From Nemertoderma westbladi (Eukaryota > Xenacoelomorpha > Nemertodermatida > Nemertodermatidae): a stretch of 24,808 bases of DNA. A model generated the notes under the pieces. The model was not told the origin of the DNA. It saw nothing but the letters and a program-made list of their open reading frames with translations, and ran no database searches. Position numbers and translations under genes: made by a program. This document shows, in pieces, positions 1 to 7,734 of this stretch (its first letter is position 1; each line of letters begins with the position of its first letter). The stretch spans positions 1-24,808 of the forward strand of contig JAUCBJ010003084.1 in assembly GCA_032718475.1 (NCBI GenBank), written 5' to 3'.

Positions 1-295
1 ATTTATATGAAATATTAATTAACCTGTTAATAATATATAATTGGTATTAGATTTTGATGCTTTAAATTGCGCCTGGATTGAAAATTATACAGGTATTATC
101 GATCATATTTGATGTATTATCAAAAATTGACTTACCACCTTCGATTTTATTGCGGTTTTAATGAACTATTATTTATTTCGTTCTTGTTAGGAGAACCATT
201 TGAACGTCTTTAAAAATTTGTATAATAATTTGACAAATCAATATTCGAATTTTTTGCACTTTCTCTGCTCAACTATAATGTAATAGAATAAAATC
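1..295. repeat. AT-rich repeat related to the interior of the TA-flanked element
   Basis: No gene is visible here. Parts of this stretch recur further right: the block around GCCTGGATTGAAAATTATAC (near 69-90) matches 7703-7723, and the block TGCGGTTTTAATGAACTATT onward (about 150-285) matches about 10930-11075. In the right-hand copy these two blocks are separated by the hAT insertion and by some unmatched bases. This shows a dispersed family present at least twice. Its left boundary lies outside the window, and its right boundary is where the LTR-like similarity begins near 296. Confidence 0.6.
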
Positions 296-784
296 GGTGG
301 ATAGGATAAAATCAACATACACTATCTAAAAATCTTCCTTCTTAATATATATAATATATAAACACCGAGATCAGGACAAACGTTTCAGTCATTAATACAG
401 TAATATACATAATTCTGCTGTAGGCCTACTACAGTACTGTCCTAACATGACAAGTTATGACTATCTGACTATCTTGAGTGGGCCCATTATTATTTTTATC
501 TACCGAATCAAATATATATACTGTATATAATATATTCTTTAAATTACATATTGCACAAATATAACTACGAATCCATCTCATATTTAATTATCGTACTGTA
601 CATAAAAAGTTACAACTCAATAAAGTTTTCATATATTTTTAAACAACAATACTTTATGTCAAATGTCTTGAGTTACAAACATAACGAATTAATTTCATAT
701 TGAAAAAGCTTATAAATTTTATTAACTTGTGTCATTGATCTCCAAAGGAACCAACTGACTGATTGATCTGACTAATGAAGTGGC
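296..784 (-). repeat. Left (3') LTR-like region of the BEL/Pao element
   Basis: Bases 296-552 align in direct orientation with 6959-7091 joined to 11392-11513, with only scattered differences. The two copies flank the gag and pol remnants, which is the arrangement expected of LTRs. This copy keeps an uninterrupted ACAG-TA-CTGT site (431-440) that in the other copy is split by the TA-flanked element. The integrase stop lies just to the right at 785. I could not fix the exact LTR ends: the left end appears truncated by another repeat, and no convincing polypurine tract is visible near 740-785. Confidence 0.55.
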
Positions 785-1648
785 TTATTTGCCACGTTTT
801 GCAACGGATATACGAGCCGATCGTATTTTTCCGTCTCTTGATGTAATTAAATCATCAATTCTACACATTTTCCACATTTTCCACATACAACGTGGTAAAG
901 TTTCATTATGTAGAAGACACATGTCCCCTTTCTTTGGAGGTTGAAGCACTCCTTTATATTTAATATTTCGATATTGAGTTCTTAATTCTCGCTGATACTC
1001 GGTTCTCCACTGTAACCAGAAATTATTTAATACAATTTCCTGATGTTTTGCACGATTACATAATTTAGTTCGAGTTGTCAAGGGAGTTGTCAAACGAACT
1101 CTCTTATCAACTAAGGTACACAACCTACGTCCCACAAGGAAATGACTTGGGGTGAGGGGATTACGTATGTCAGTGTCGTCATCATTAACATATGTAAGCG
1201 GTCTACTATTGACGCTTGCCTCAATGGAGAAGCAACAGGTTTGTAATTCGTCTGCAGTCAGTACTGCACGGCCAACTACTTTACGTACATGACTTTGTCG
1301 TCCCAACCTGTCGCTCCATAAACCCGTAAGCAGCTGGGTTATTAGGTACATTATATACCCTTCTATTTTTAGATCACCAAACATAGACATGACTTCCTCA
1401 CTGTCAAAAAATATTTTATAAACTCGTAGCTCTTTCGCTGTTGACTTAAAGTTACTTGCATTATCACTCATAATCAACTGTGGTACACCTCTTCTTGAGA
1501 TAAACCGTTTAAATGCATTTAAAAATGCCTTTAAGCTGAGTGACGTCACCACTTCTAAGTGAATTGCTCTAATCACAGCGCAAGTAAATAGAGCAATCCA
1601 ACACTTACCAACGATAGACACCGGGTCTAAGGGATCTGATACTACGGT
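785..1648 (-). pseudogene. BEL/Pao integrase, C-terminal part (core and DUF5641-like tail)
   Basis: The open frame ending at 785 encodes the integrase core segment (KCWIALFTCAVIRAIHLEVV, and the second catalytic aspartate in IMSDNASNF) followed by the BEL/Pao tail (NSRPLTYV, LTPSHFLVGRRL, and the LNNFWLQWRTEYQREL DUF5641-type motif). It runs open upstream to the LINE junction at 1648. The conserved region that should carry the catalytic glutamate (PxxxGxxERxVxxxK) is not in this frame: a neighbouring minus-strand frame at about 1280-1370 reads NVPNNPAAYGFMERQVGTTK, so the apparently continuous 278-codon frame likely hides two compensating frameshifts. The N-terminal half lies beyond the LINE at 3471-4020. 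It is non-functional as it stands. Confidence 0.85.
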
Positions 1649-1656
1649 TAGAGGAC
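1649..1656. repeat. Target site duplication of the LINE, left copy
   Basis: TAGAGGAC here is repeated at 3463-3470. Removing 1657-3462 plus one copy makes the minus-strand integrase frame continuous again, from the LDFCGPL motif into the SDPLDP stretch, which supports both the duplication and the boundaries of the insertion. Confidence 0.85.
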
Positions 1657-3462
1657 AATCAATTTGGAAATCGAAAATTGGAAATCAATCAATCTGCTTA
1701 CTGGGCGGAAAAGCCAACCAACCACCAAGGTTAAGGCTGAATCACCAGCCGATCGCCTCAATGGATGGAAAGCCCACTTTGAAAAGCTCCTCAATAATGA
1801 CAGGGTATTGCCTGATAACTTTATAGAAGTAAAAGTGTCTGAGTCTGCTGTACTCCCAGATATTCCCATTGGCGATATCTCCTTTGCAGAAGTGAAGGCT
1901 GCTGCAAAGAGCATTAAGACCAATCGTGCCAGTGGAGTAGATGGTGTTCCCCCTGAGGTCTTTAAAATACCTGAGTGTTTAAAGCTCATCTATCCCATCA
2001 TAGTAGACATGTACCGAACAACAAGAGTCCCACAAGAAATGAAAACAAATAAGTTGGTGCCAGTTCCCAAGAAGGGCAACCTAACACTATATGGTTCTTT
2101 TCGGGGAATCTAATTGATCTCGATTGCTGCAAAGCTATACAATAGGATTCTATTAAATCGCATCAGGGATCCCATTGAGAGACTGCTCCGTGGAAATCAG
2201 AATGGGTTCCGTAAAGGTCGTGGGACCATGGAGCCCATTTTGGCACTTAGAAGGATAATTGAAGAATTATCAAAAAAGAAAGACAGGCATCTGGCTGTTA
2301 TCTTTGTTGACTTCTTCAAGGCCTTTGATTCAGTCTCTCGCTCACGTATGTTCAGCATACTTTCATTATATGGGATTCCTGATGAAATTATTGCAGCAAT
2401 CAGATTAGTATACGATGGTTCGACAACATTTGTGTCTACTGTTGACGGTGACACAGAACCATTTGAAGTGTTATGGGGCGTCCTCCAAGGAGACACACTT
2501 GCACCATTCTTGTTCATTATTGTGGTTGACTATGTTCTACGCATGTCCTTAGATCATCATAATGATGATGGGGTGATGATAACTCCACCTACTGGCTCCA
2601 GAAGTCGAGGAAATCCTGCCAAGTACCTAACTGATCTAGACTTTGCTGATGACTTAGGAGTACTCTCAGAATCATTAGAGGGAGCCCAACGGCTCCTCGG
2701 CTCATTAGAACATGCTGCTTCTAGTGTTGGTCTTTTTATTAACTCCAGAAAGACCAAAATTCTGACCGTTAACTTTGAAAGTCCTCAGCAAGTCTCTGAT
2801 CGGATGAGCATAAGCTCAAAGGATGGTATGCTTGAGCATGTGGACGACTTCTGTTACCTGGGATCATGGATCCGGAAGTCGGGTGAGGACCTTCGAATAT
2901 GTAAGGGAAAGGCATAGGCAGCCTTGAATAGGCTTTCCAGGATTTGGAAGTCACCGAGAATTAATCGGAAACTTAAGGTCCGATTATTTAGAGCAGCAGT
3001 AGTTCCAGTACTCCTCTACGGGAGTCCATGCTGGGCTCTAACTGCTGAGGACACCAAATCTCTGGATGGCACATTCACAAGAATGCTACGCCGGGTTCAT
3101 TGTGTCAAGTACAATGCACACATCTCCAACCAGACACTATATAACATTGGAGGTGTCTCATTGGTTCCCCCAAGCTTGACACTAGAACAAAATCGCCTCC
3201 GCTTTGCAGGACATTGCTTTCGCCGTGAGGACCAGCCTGTGCATAATCTTGTACTTTGCAGCCTCATGGAGTGAATAAGCATGGTGGAGAGCCCATGACT
3301 TTCTTGAGACGCATCTTAAAGGACACTGGCCTTAAAGATGCAGATGATCTAGCAAATGTCATGGGTGATAGGGAGTTGTGGCGGTGCAATTTTGTTGACA
3401 AGCCGGCACAGCATTCTTAAAAATGCAGCTGCAATGCAGCATGCCGATCCTAGTAGTAGTAG
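1657..3462 (+). mobile_element. 5'-truncated LINE retrotransposon inserted in the BEL/Pao integrase
   Basis: The 1806-bp insert has the hallmarks of target-primed reverse transcription: an 8-bp target duplication (TAGAGGAC), 5' truncation inside the coding region, and a 3' end in a short (TAG)n tail (3451-3465) rather than poly(A). It holds only the reverse transcriptase half of the element. A second, complementary LINE fragment carrying the endonuclease half lies at about 20.75-22.63 kb in the same orientation and may belong to the same or a related family. The clade cannot be settled by eye. Confidence 0.9.
1664..3411 (+). pseudogene. LINE reverse transcriptase, degenerate
   Basis: The frame starts at the linker motif INLLTGRK and continues through the RT fingers (ASGVDGVPPEVFK), motif A (FVDFFKAFDS, near 2303-2332), motif B (GVLQGDTLAPFLF, near 2478-2517), motif C (LDFADDL, near 2636-2656), and the thumb and post-RT region (WALTAEDTKSLDGTFTRMLR). 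One frame holds from 1664 to about 3270 but is broken by TAA at 2111-2113 and TAG at 2915-2917. A frameshift near 3265-3275 then moves the conserved tail (DRELWRCNFVDK) to another frame. Motifs A and C retain their aspartates, but the copy cannot make a full protein. The endonuclease half is absent because of the 5' truncation. Confidence 0.9.
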
Positions 3463-3470
3463 TAGAGGAC
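3463..3470. repeat. Target site duplication of the LINE, right copy
   Basis: TAGAGGAC, identical to 1649-1656. Its first three bases are indistinguishable from the end of the LINE's (TAG)n tail, so the exact boundary is uncertain by a few bases. Confidence 0.85.
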
Positions 3471-4020
3471 CACAAAAGTCCAAGCCGACATTGCAAAAAG
3501 GACTAAGACCATCTGCTAGGCGCTCAGATGGTAATGGACTAGTCTCCGGTAAACGATACTGTTTACCTTGTATTCGTTTACAGGGGATACATGAAGAAAT
3601 TACAGTTTTAATTATCTGACGCCAACGAACAATCCAACATCATTATCTTATTTCTACCAGTGTATCACGCACACTTTTCACGAATCACGTTTACTCTTTT
3701 ATGGGCGTCTAAAATAACACGAGTAAAATGATTATCACAAGGTAAAAGAATTAGACAACATGAATTTTCTGACATCATTGCATTTTCTAAACGTCCCTTA
3801 CACCGAAGGAGTCCAAGCGAATCAATAAAAAGTAAAAGTTGCTTTACTACTTTTGGTTTACGTTTAGCAATTCCAGAACATTCTAAATAAGCTAGTGAAT
3901 CGGAATACGATATCCTTTGAATTGACATTATAATAATAGTTTCAGCAAAACGATACTCCTTGGCCATAAGGTACATTTGTTTATCAAGTGGTTGCTTAGC
4001 AACCGATTTCTTCAGGTTAT
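3471..4020 (-). pseudogene. BEL/Pao integrase, N-terminal part (H2C2 zinc-binding region)
   Basis: Read on the minus strand, 3976-3665 gives LLRCKGRLENA and DNHFTRVILDAHKR, the usual lead-in to the BEL/Pao integrase zinc finger. A frameshift near 3690 moves the reading to another frame, which continues DTLVEIR, two adjacent stop codons, then CWIVRWRQIIK, ISSCIPCKR (the zinc-binding cysteine pair) and finally GLDFCGPL, which holds the first catalytic aspartate, right up to the LINE junction. This shows that the integrase continues under what looks like intergenic sequence at 3471-3664. There is also a frame change just upstream near 4020. Confidence 0.8.
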
Positions 4021-4950
4021 TTATGAACCTGAGCTAACCGAAAATAGTTTGTGTGAAGTACTGTAATCAGTGATGTCTATAATATTTGACAGTGCAATAT
4101 TATTTTTACTATTATTAACTAAAAGAGAGGCGGGTGTTTTAGTTTCGGATATAAACTTATTTGCAGGATGAACACCATCCTTTGACCTCTCTGGATTATT
4201 TGAGTAGCTAAACTCAGATATTTTATGGCTGTGGGGTGGCCAATTATCCTCCCTTTCACTTAAAAACGCGGGGCCATGAAACAAATACGTAGCGTTTTTT
4301 AATTGTGTGCATTTGCACCACGTGTAGGTAGGTCTGCCGGATTTAATAATCCTGGGCAGTGATGAAATTCAACACCTCCTAACGATGAAGAAATTTCTCT
4401 ATTTTTATGAACTCGATTACTGACGAACTGATCATTTGTGTCATTTTTAAGTTGTAACCAGTACAATACATCCATCGAATCAGTCCATAAATGGTATGAT
4501 GCGATGTCAATATTTAATGACGAGTTTGCGAATTTAATCAACTGACTCGCCACTAAAACACCTAATAATTGAAAAACACCTTGCGATTGATTACACGGTT
4601 TAGGGGCTACTTTCGTTTTGCTCACGAGAGTAACCTCTTTGTATCCACTTGTATTTACACAAAGCAAATATACAACTCCTCGAATAACTTTTGACTGGCA
4701 TCTGAAAAGGCATACAATTCAAAATTTACAAAGTCACTTGTATAAAAACATCGAGGTATGGAAATGCCATTAATTAACAAAAGGTCATTGACCCAGTTAA
4801 CCCACTGAGACTTTATATGTTTTGGTAGATCTAATTCCCAATCAAAATTGGCATTACAAATTTCACTAAACAATATTTTCATTGGAGCAACAAATGGAGA
4901 AATAAAGCCAAGTGGGTCGTAAATTCGAGCTGTCAATTGCAACAATGACC
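4021..4950 (-). pseudogene. BEL/Pao pol: RT thumb, RNase H and connection domain
   Basis: From 4945 leftward the frame reads LTARIYDPLGFISPF, a signature of BEL/Pao RT, then FELYAFSDASQK, the start of RNase H. A frameshift near 4660 moves to the frame containing HLWTDSMDVLYWL and NPADLPTRG; another near 4300 moves to the frame with FHGPAFLSE and WPPH, the linker before integrase. The RNase H position usually held by glutamate (RLELLG in relatives) reads VFQLLG here, so a catalytic acid appears to be lost. The domain order and spacing leave little doubt about identity. The segment joins the RT fragment at 5264-5450 across the 304-bp insertion. Confidence 0.85.
4942..4950. repeat. 9-bp target duplication, left copy (ACAATGACC)
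   Basis: ACAATGACC recurs at 5255-5263. Removing 4951-5254 plus one copy rejoins the minus-strand BEL/Pao frame from NVTKRS into the LTARIYDPLG motif with no change of phase, which supports the boundaries. Confidence 0.8.
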
Positions 4951-5254
4951 ATTTAATTACAAATGAATTATGGGCTGGGATACAGGGTTACAGTGGTTTC
5001 TACAACACTGTATAATAGTTATTCTTTGAGGCATGGTTGCCATTTCTGGTAGAGCATGGGAATAACGTTGTACTTTACTATGAGTGACGTAAATAGGCCT
5101 AAAAATGATACCCCACTCCATAACGAATAAATATTCTACCGCCCTGATAGCTCAGTGGTCTTAGGACACACACTCGGCTGATGATTACCGGAAGTTTGAA
5201 ACCTAGGTACCGGGTTCAAGCCCCAATAGGGGCGGTTGATATTTTTCAACATAT
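4951..5254 (+). mobile_element. 304-bp insertion carrying a tRNA-like sequence, SINE-like
   Basis: This block interrupts a conserved BEL/Pao coding motif and is bounded by a 9-bp direct duplication. Its last third holds a tRNA-like sequence on the plus strand (5139-5235). No terminal inverted repeats are evident, and the 3' end is not poly(A) but a short TTGATATTTTTCAA hairpin. The tRNA-like part lies at the right end, with about 190 bp upstream of it, the reverse of a usual tRNA-headed SINE. It could be an atypical SINE, a composite, or a short DNA element that captured a tRNA pseudogene. Confidence 0.65.
5139..5235 (+). tRNA. tRNA-like sequence (degenerate; SINE part or tRNA pseudogene)
   Basis: The ends CCGCCCT and GGGGCGG can pair as a seven-base acceptor stem with one G-T pair. 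An A-box-like TAGCTCAGTGGTC (5148-5160) and a B-box-like GGTTCAAGCCCC (5213-5224) have the spacing of a polymerase III internal promoter. The possible anticodon loop CTGATGA would give GAT, an isoleucine anticodon, but the anticodon and T stems pair poorly and the unit is long at 97 bp. I read it as a tRNA-derived repeat rather than a working tRNA gene. Confidence 0.5.
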
Positions 5255-5263
5255 ACAATGACC

Positions 5264-5450
5264 TTTTTGTTACATTGAGATTAATGACATATTCATACAC
5301 ATTACCAAGGTCGAAAGTAAATGCATCAGTACACAAATTCCAACATTGTCCTAAAACCCGGGTAATATTAACACTATTTGATACTGGCAAATTTAAAGAT
5401 GATTTAGCAAAGGATTCTGATTCCTGTGTGATGACAGGAATTTGATTTTT
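5264..5450 (-). pseudogene. BEL/Pao RT fragment upstream of the thumb
   Basis: On the minus strand this reads VNITRVLGQCWNLCTDAFTF, the segment that in BEL/Pao RTs precedes the LxKRxxLxxxxxxYDPLG motif. That motif continues at 4950 after the 304-bp insert. Further upstream, at 5451-5595, only a low-complexity, asparagine- and serine-rich stretch separates it from gag, so the zinc knuckle, protease and RT palm with its catalytic aspartates are missing. This implies an internal deletion of more than a kilobase. Confidence 0.75.
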
Positions 5451-5595
5451 AGAGATTTCTTTTATTGAAGAATTCTCTAATCTATTGAATTCTTTTTGAA
5501 GTTCGTTATCATTGTTGCATTATCATTATCACTGTTGTATGTCCTTGAGTTATTCTCCCATGAGGTGCTAGCACTAGCACCATTGCATAAAACAT

Positions 5596-6488
5596 TTAAA
5601 CTCTTGAAGCTGTAAGATCTTTATCAATAGCTTTAAGTAAACATTCAATATCTTGTATACAATTGTCGTTTTTCTTAATAATATTGTGTGCTAGTGTTTT
5701 TGGTATTCCCTTTATTAAATCTGGAATTACAGTTCTCTGATACTCCCTTGGCGGCACACCAAGAGCTGTTAATGCACGCATGTGTGACACACATGAATCG
5801 TGCAATTGTCGAAGGTTTAAATTAAGCTGACACAATTCACATGTTTCTCTATATGTGCTAGAATTATTTGGTCATCGTTTCCATAACGACTCTTTTACAA
5901 ATCCATAGCTATACTATAATTAGTATCGTTTATTGGTAATCCAGCAATTAAATGCTTTGCTGGGCCTTGTAAACTTTGTGTCAAGTGCTGAAATTTCAGT
6001 ACTTCAGGCAAACCGGAATCATCAATTGATGCTGTGAAGGCTTCTCACCACACACGAAAATTTAATAAATCGCCATTAAATTTAGGAGGCACCAACTTTG
6101 GAAGTGCATGTTGAGCATAGATTCGATCTGCCATAATTGACTGATCCATTAGGGCTGTACCGGTACCAGTACTCAATATGTTTGTCGGTAGAGTCACCGG
6201 TACAGATGTTGGTGCAGAAATAGTTATTAGTAAGGATTTAATATATACTACCCAATTACTAATGTCATCTTGAATTTTGGTTGCCTTTTCTACATCTGAT
6301 TGGAATTTGTCATCACCCAACAATGCCCAAATTTGACAATCCATGTCGTTCAGTCGTTTAGAAAAGGCTCTAATTTTTTCTATATATTCCATGGAATCGG
6401 GATCAGGAATCGTTTTATTTTACAATATTAAAGTAACAGCAGCACGCACACCGCCACGAGAGCGAACTAAGCCTTGTAAGTCCGCCAT
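5596..6488 (-). pseudogene. BEL/Pao gag (DUF1759-type), degenerate
   Basis: The ATG at 6488 (minus) begins MADLQGLVRSRGGVRAAVT, the characteristic start of BEL/Pao gag. The same frame continues, after a TAA stop near 6420, into a helical stretch and LPKLVPPKFNGDLLNFRVW, the entry of the DUF1759 region. A TGA near 6045 sits where a second tryptophan is expected, then FTASIDDSGL, KFQHLTQSLQG and AKHLIAGL follow in phase, with another stop near 5900. A frameshift near 5840 leads into LNLRQLHDSCVSHMRALTALG, ending at 5596. Gag would form the capsid-like particle; this copy cannot. Confidence 0.85.
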
Positions 6489-6901
6489 GGCTAGTTACAT
6501 AACTAGCGACCAGTAACTAACTGGCATTTTTCTTCGTAAATTATTTTTTGTAATTAACAATCTGACATTCAGACAAATTCCCAAGTAGCAGTAACACCAA
6601 CACTTGCAATTATTGCAATTACTTCTGTACTACAGTACAGCAGTACTAGGCAGCTAGGCCTTCTTCTACATAGGTAGGCCAATAGGTACCGGTATAACGG
6701 CAGTTTTCTTCATAGAGTTTTTTGTAGTTTTTAAGTATGGTACCTGTACCTCAGTACACCATCATGGTATTCGTCCATTAATGCATTATAAAGACTGAAA
6801 GAGGCTTAATACTGTAAAGGCCAGTGATAACTGACACTCGGTTTCACTTACAGTTCAGTTAAATGATTCTTCTAATTTTATCCTCCCCTTATCGGGTGCC
6901 A
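6489..6901 (-). other. BEL/Pao 5' leader with candidate primer-binding site
   Basis: This AT-rich stretch lies between gag and the right-hand LTR and shows no ORF of interest. At its right edge the minus strand reads TGGCACCCGAT (6891-6901), which begins with the TGG expected of a primer-binding site complementary to a tRNA 3' CCA, and the adjacent LTR would end in CA. The tRNA was not identified, so this is a candidate only. Confidence 0.35.
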
Positions 6902-7091
6902 TGTCTTGGATTTCATATACATTCTGGGGGCTCCAGTAGGCCCATTTGGATTCATTAGGGGTGGATAAGATGAAATCAACATTCACTATCTAAAAATCGT
7001 CCTTCTTAATATATATAATATATAAACAGACATCAGGACAAACGTTTCAGTCATTAATACAGTAATATACATAATTAGGCCTACAACAGTA
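6902..7091 (-). repeat. Right (5') LTR of the BEL/Pao element, first part
   Basis: From 6959 to 7091 this matches the left LTR (296-436) base for base, apart from scattered differences. The proposed LTR boundary at 6902 (TGTCTTGG on the plus strand) rests on the candidate primer-binding site beside it; the 6902-6958 part has no counterpart in the truncated left copy. The LTR is interrupted at 7091/7092 by the TA-flanked element and resumes at 11392. Confidence 0.55.
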
Positions 7092-7534
7092 GGGTGAGTG
7101 AGGGAGACTTGACTTTAGGGGAGACTTTATTTTTTTAATAACTCAAAAACCATTGTAAATTATTTAACAATACGTTTTCTGAGTTCAAAAGTAAATTTTT
7201 GCCTTTTACAATGAATGAAAATTCGCATCCTTATAATACTGTTTGTTAATTGTAATTCACAACATGTGTTGACTAATTATTGCACTATCCTGCCATATAT
7301 TGTTTTCCAGTTTTGGTTCAGCCGTTTTGAAATTATATCAATTAATATAAAAAAAAGCCCATGTGGGGAGACATGACGCCCGAGTGTGAGGGAGACTTGA
7401 AGCCTTCAATGGTGATGTCTACCTAGAGATACATCCACGCAGAGAACCATTACACCAGAGCACTCCAACTATTTGATTGGCACTTACACAGACCAAGCTA
7501 TCAATGGAATGTGAATACAATGGAGTGGCCAGAG

Positions 7535-7550
7535 AGAGAGAGAGAGAGGC
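7535..7550. repeat. (GA)n microsatellite
   Basis: A short uninterrupted run of GA dinucleotides within the TA-flanked element, left of the hAT insertion. Confidence 0.8.
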
Positions 7551-7734
7551 CTTGATAAACCCAGCCAAGCCAACCAACTCTTCCTTCCCTCTTTGCAATG
7601 TCGTTAGTAGCCCTCCAACTGGGTGATTGACAGGTTAAACAAGATGCCACTTTGTCAGAAAGCGGCACACATCAATAGAATTACAGGAAAACAATTAATA
7701 TGTGCCTGGATTGAAAATTATACAAGATATTCAT

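Noticed and set aside
1648-2954. Minus-strand frames within the LINE (1648-1989, 2197-2517, 2557-2757, 2769-2954)
   Set aside because: They are antisense shadows of the reverse transcriptase frame, which carries clear motifs A, B and C.
5139-5235. Functional isoleucine tRNA gene
   Set aside because: Anticodon and T stems pair poorly, the length is excessive, and it lies inside a duplicated-target insertion.
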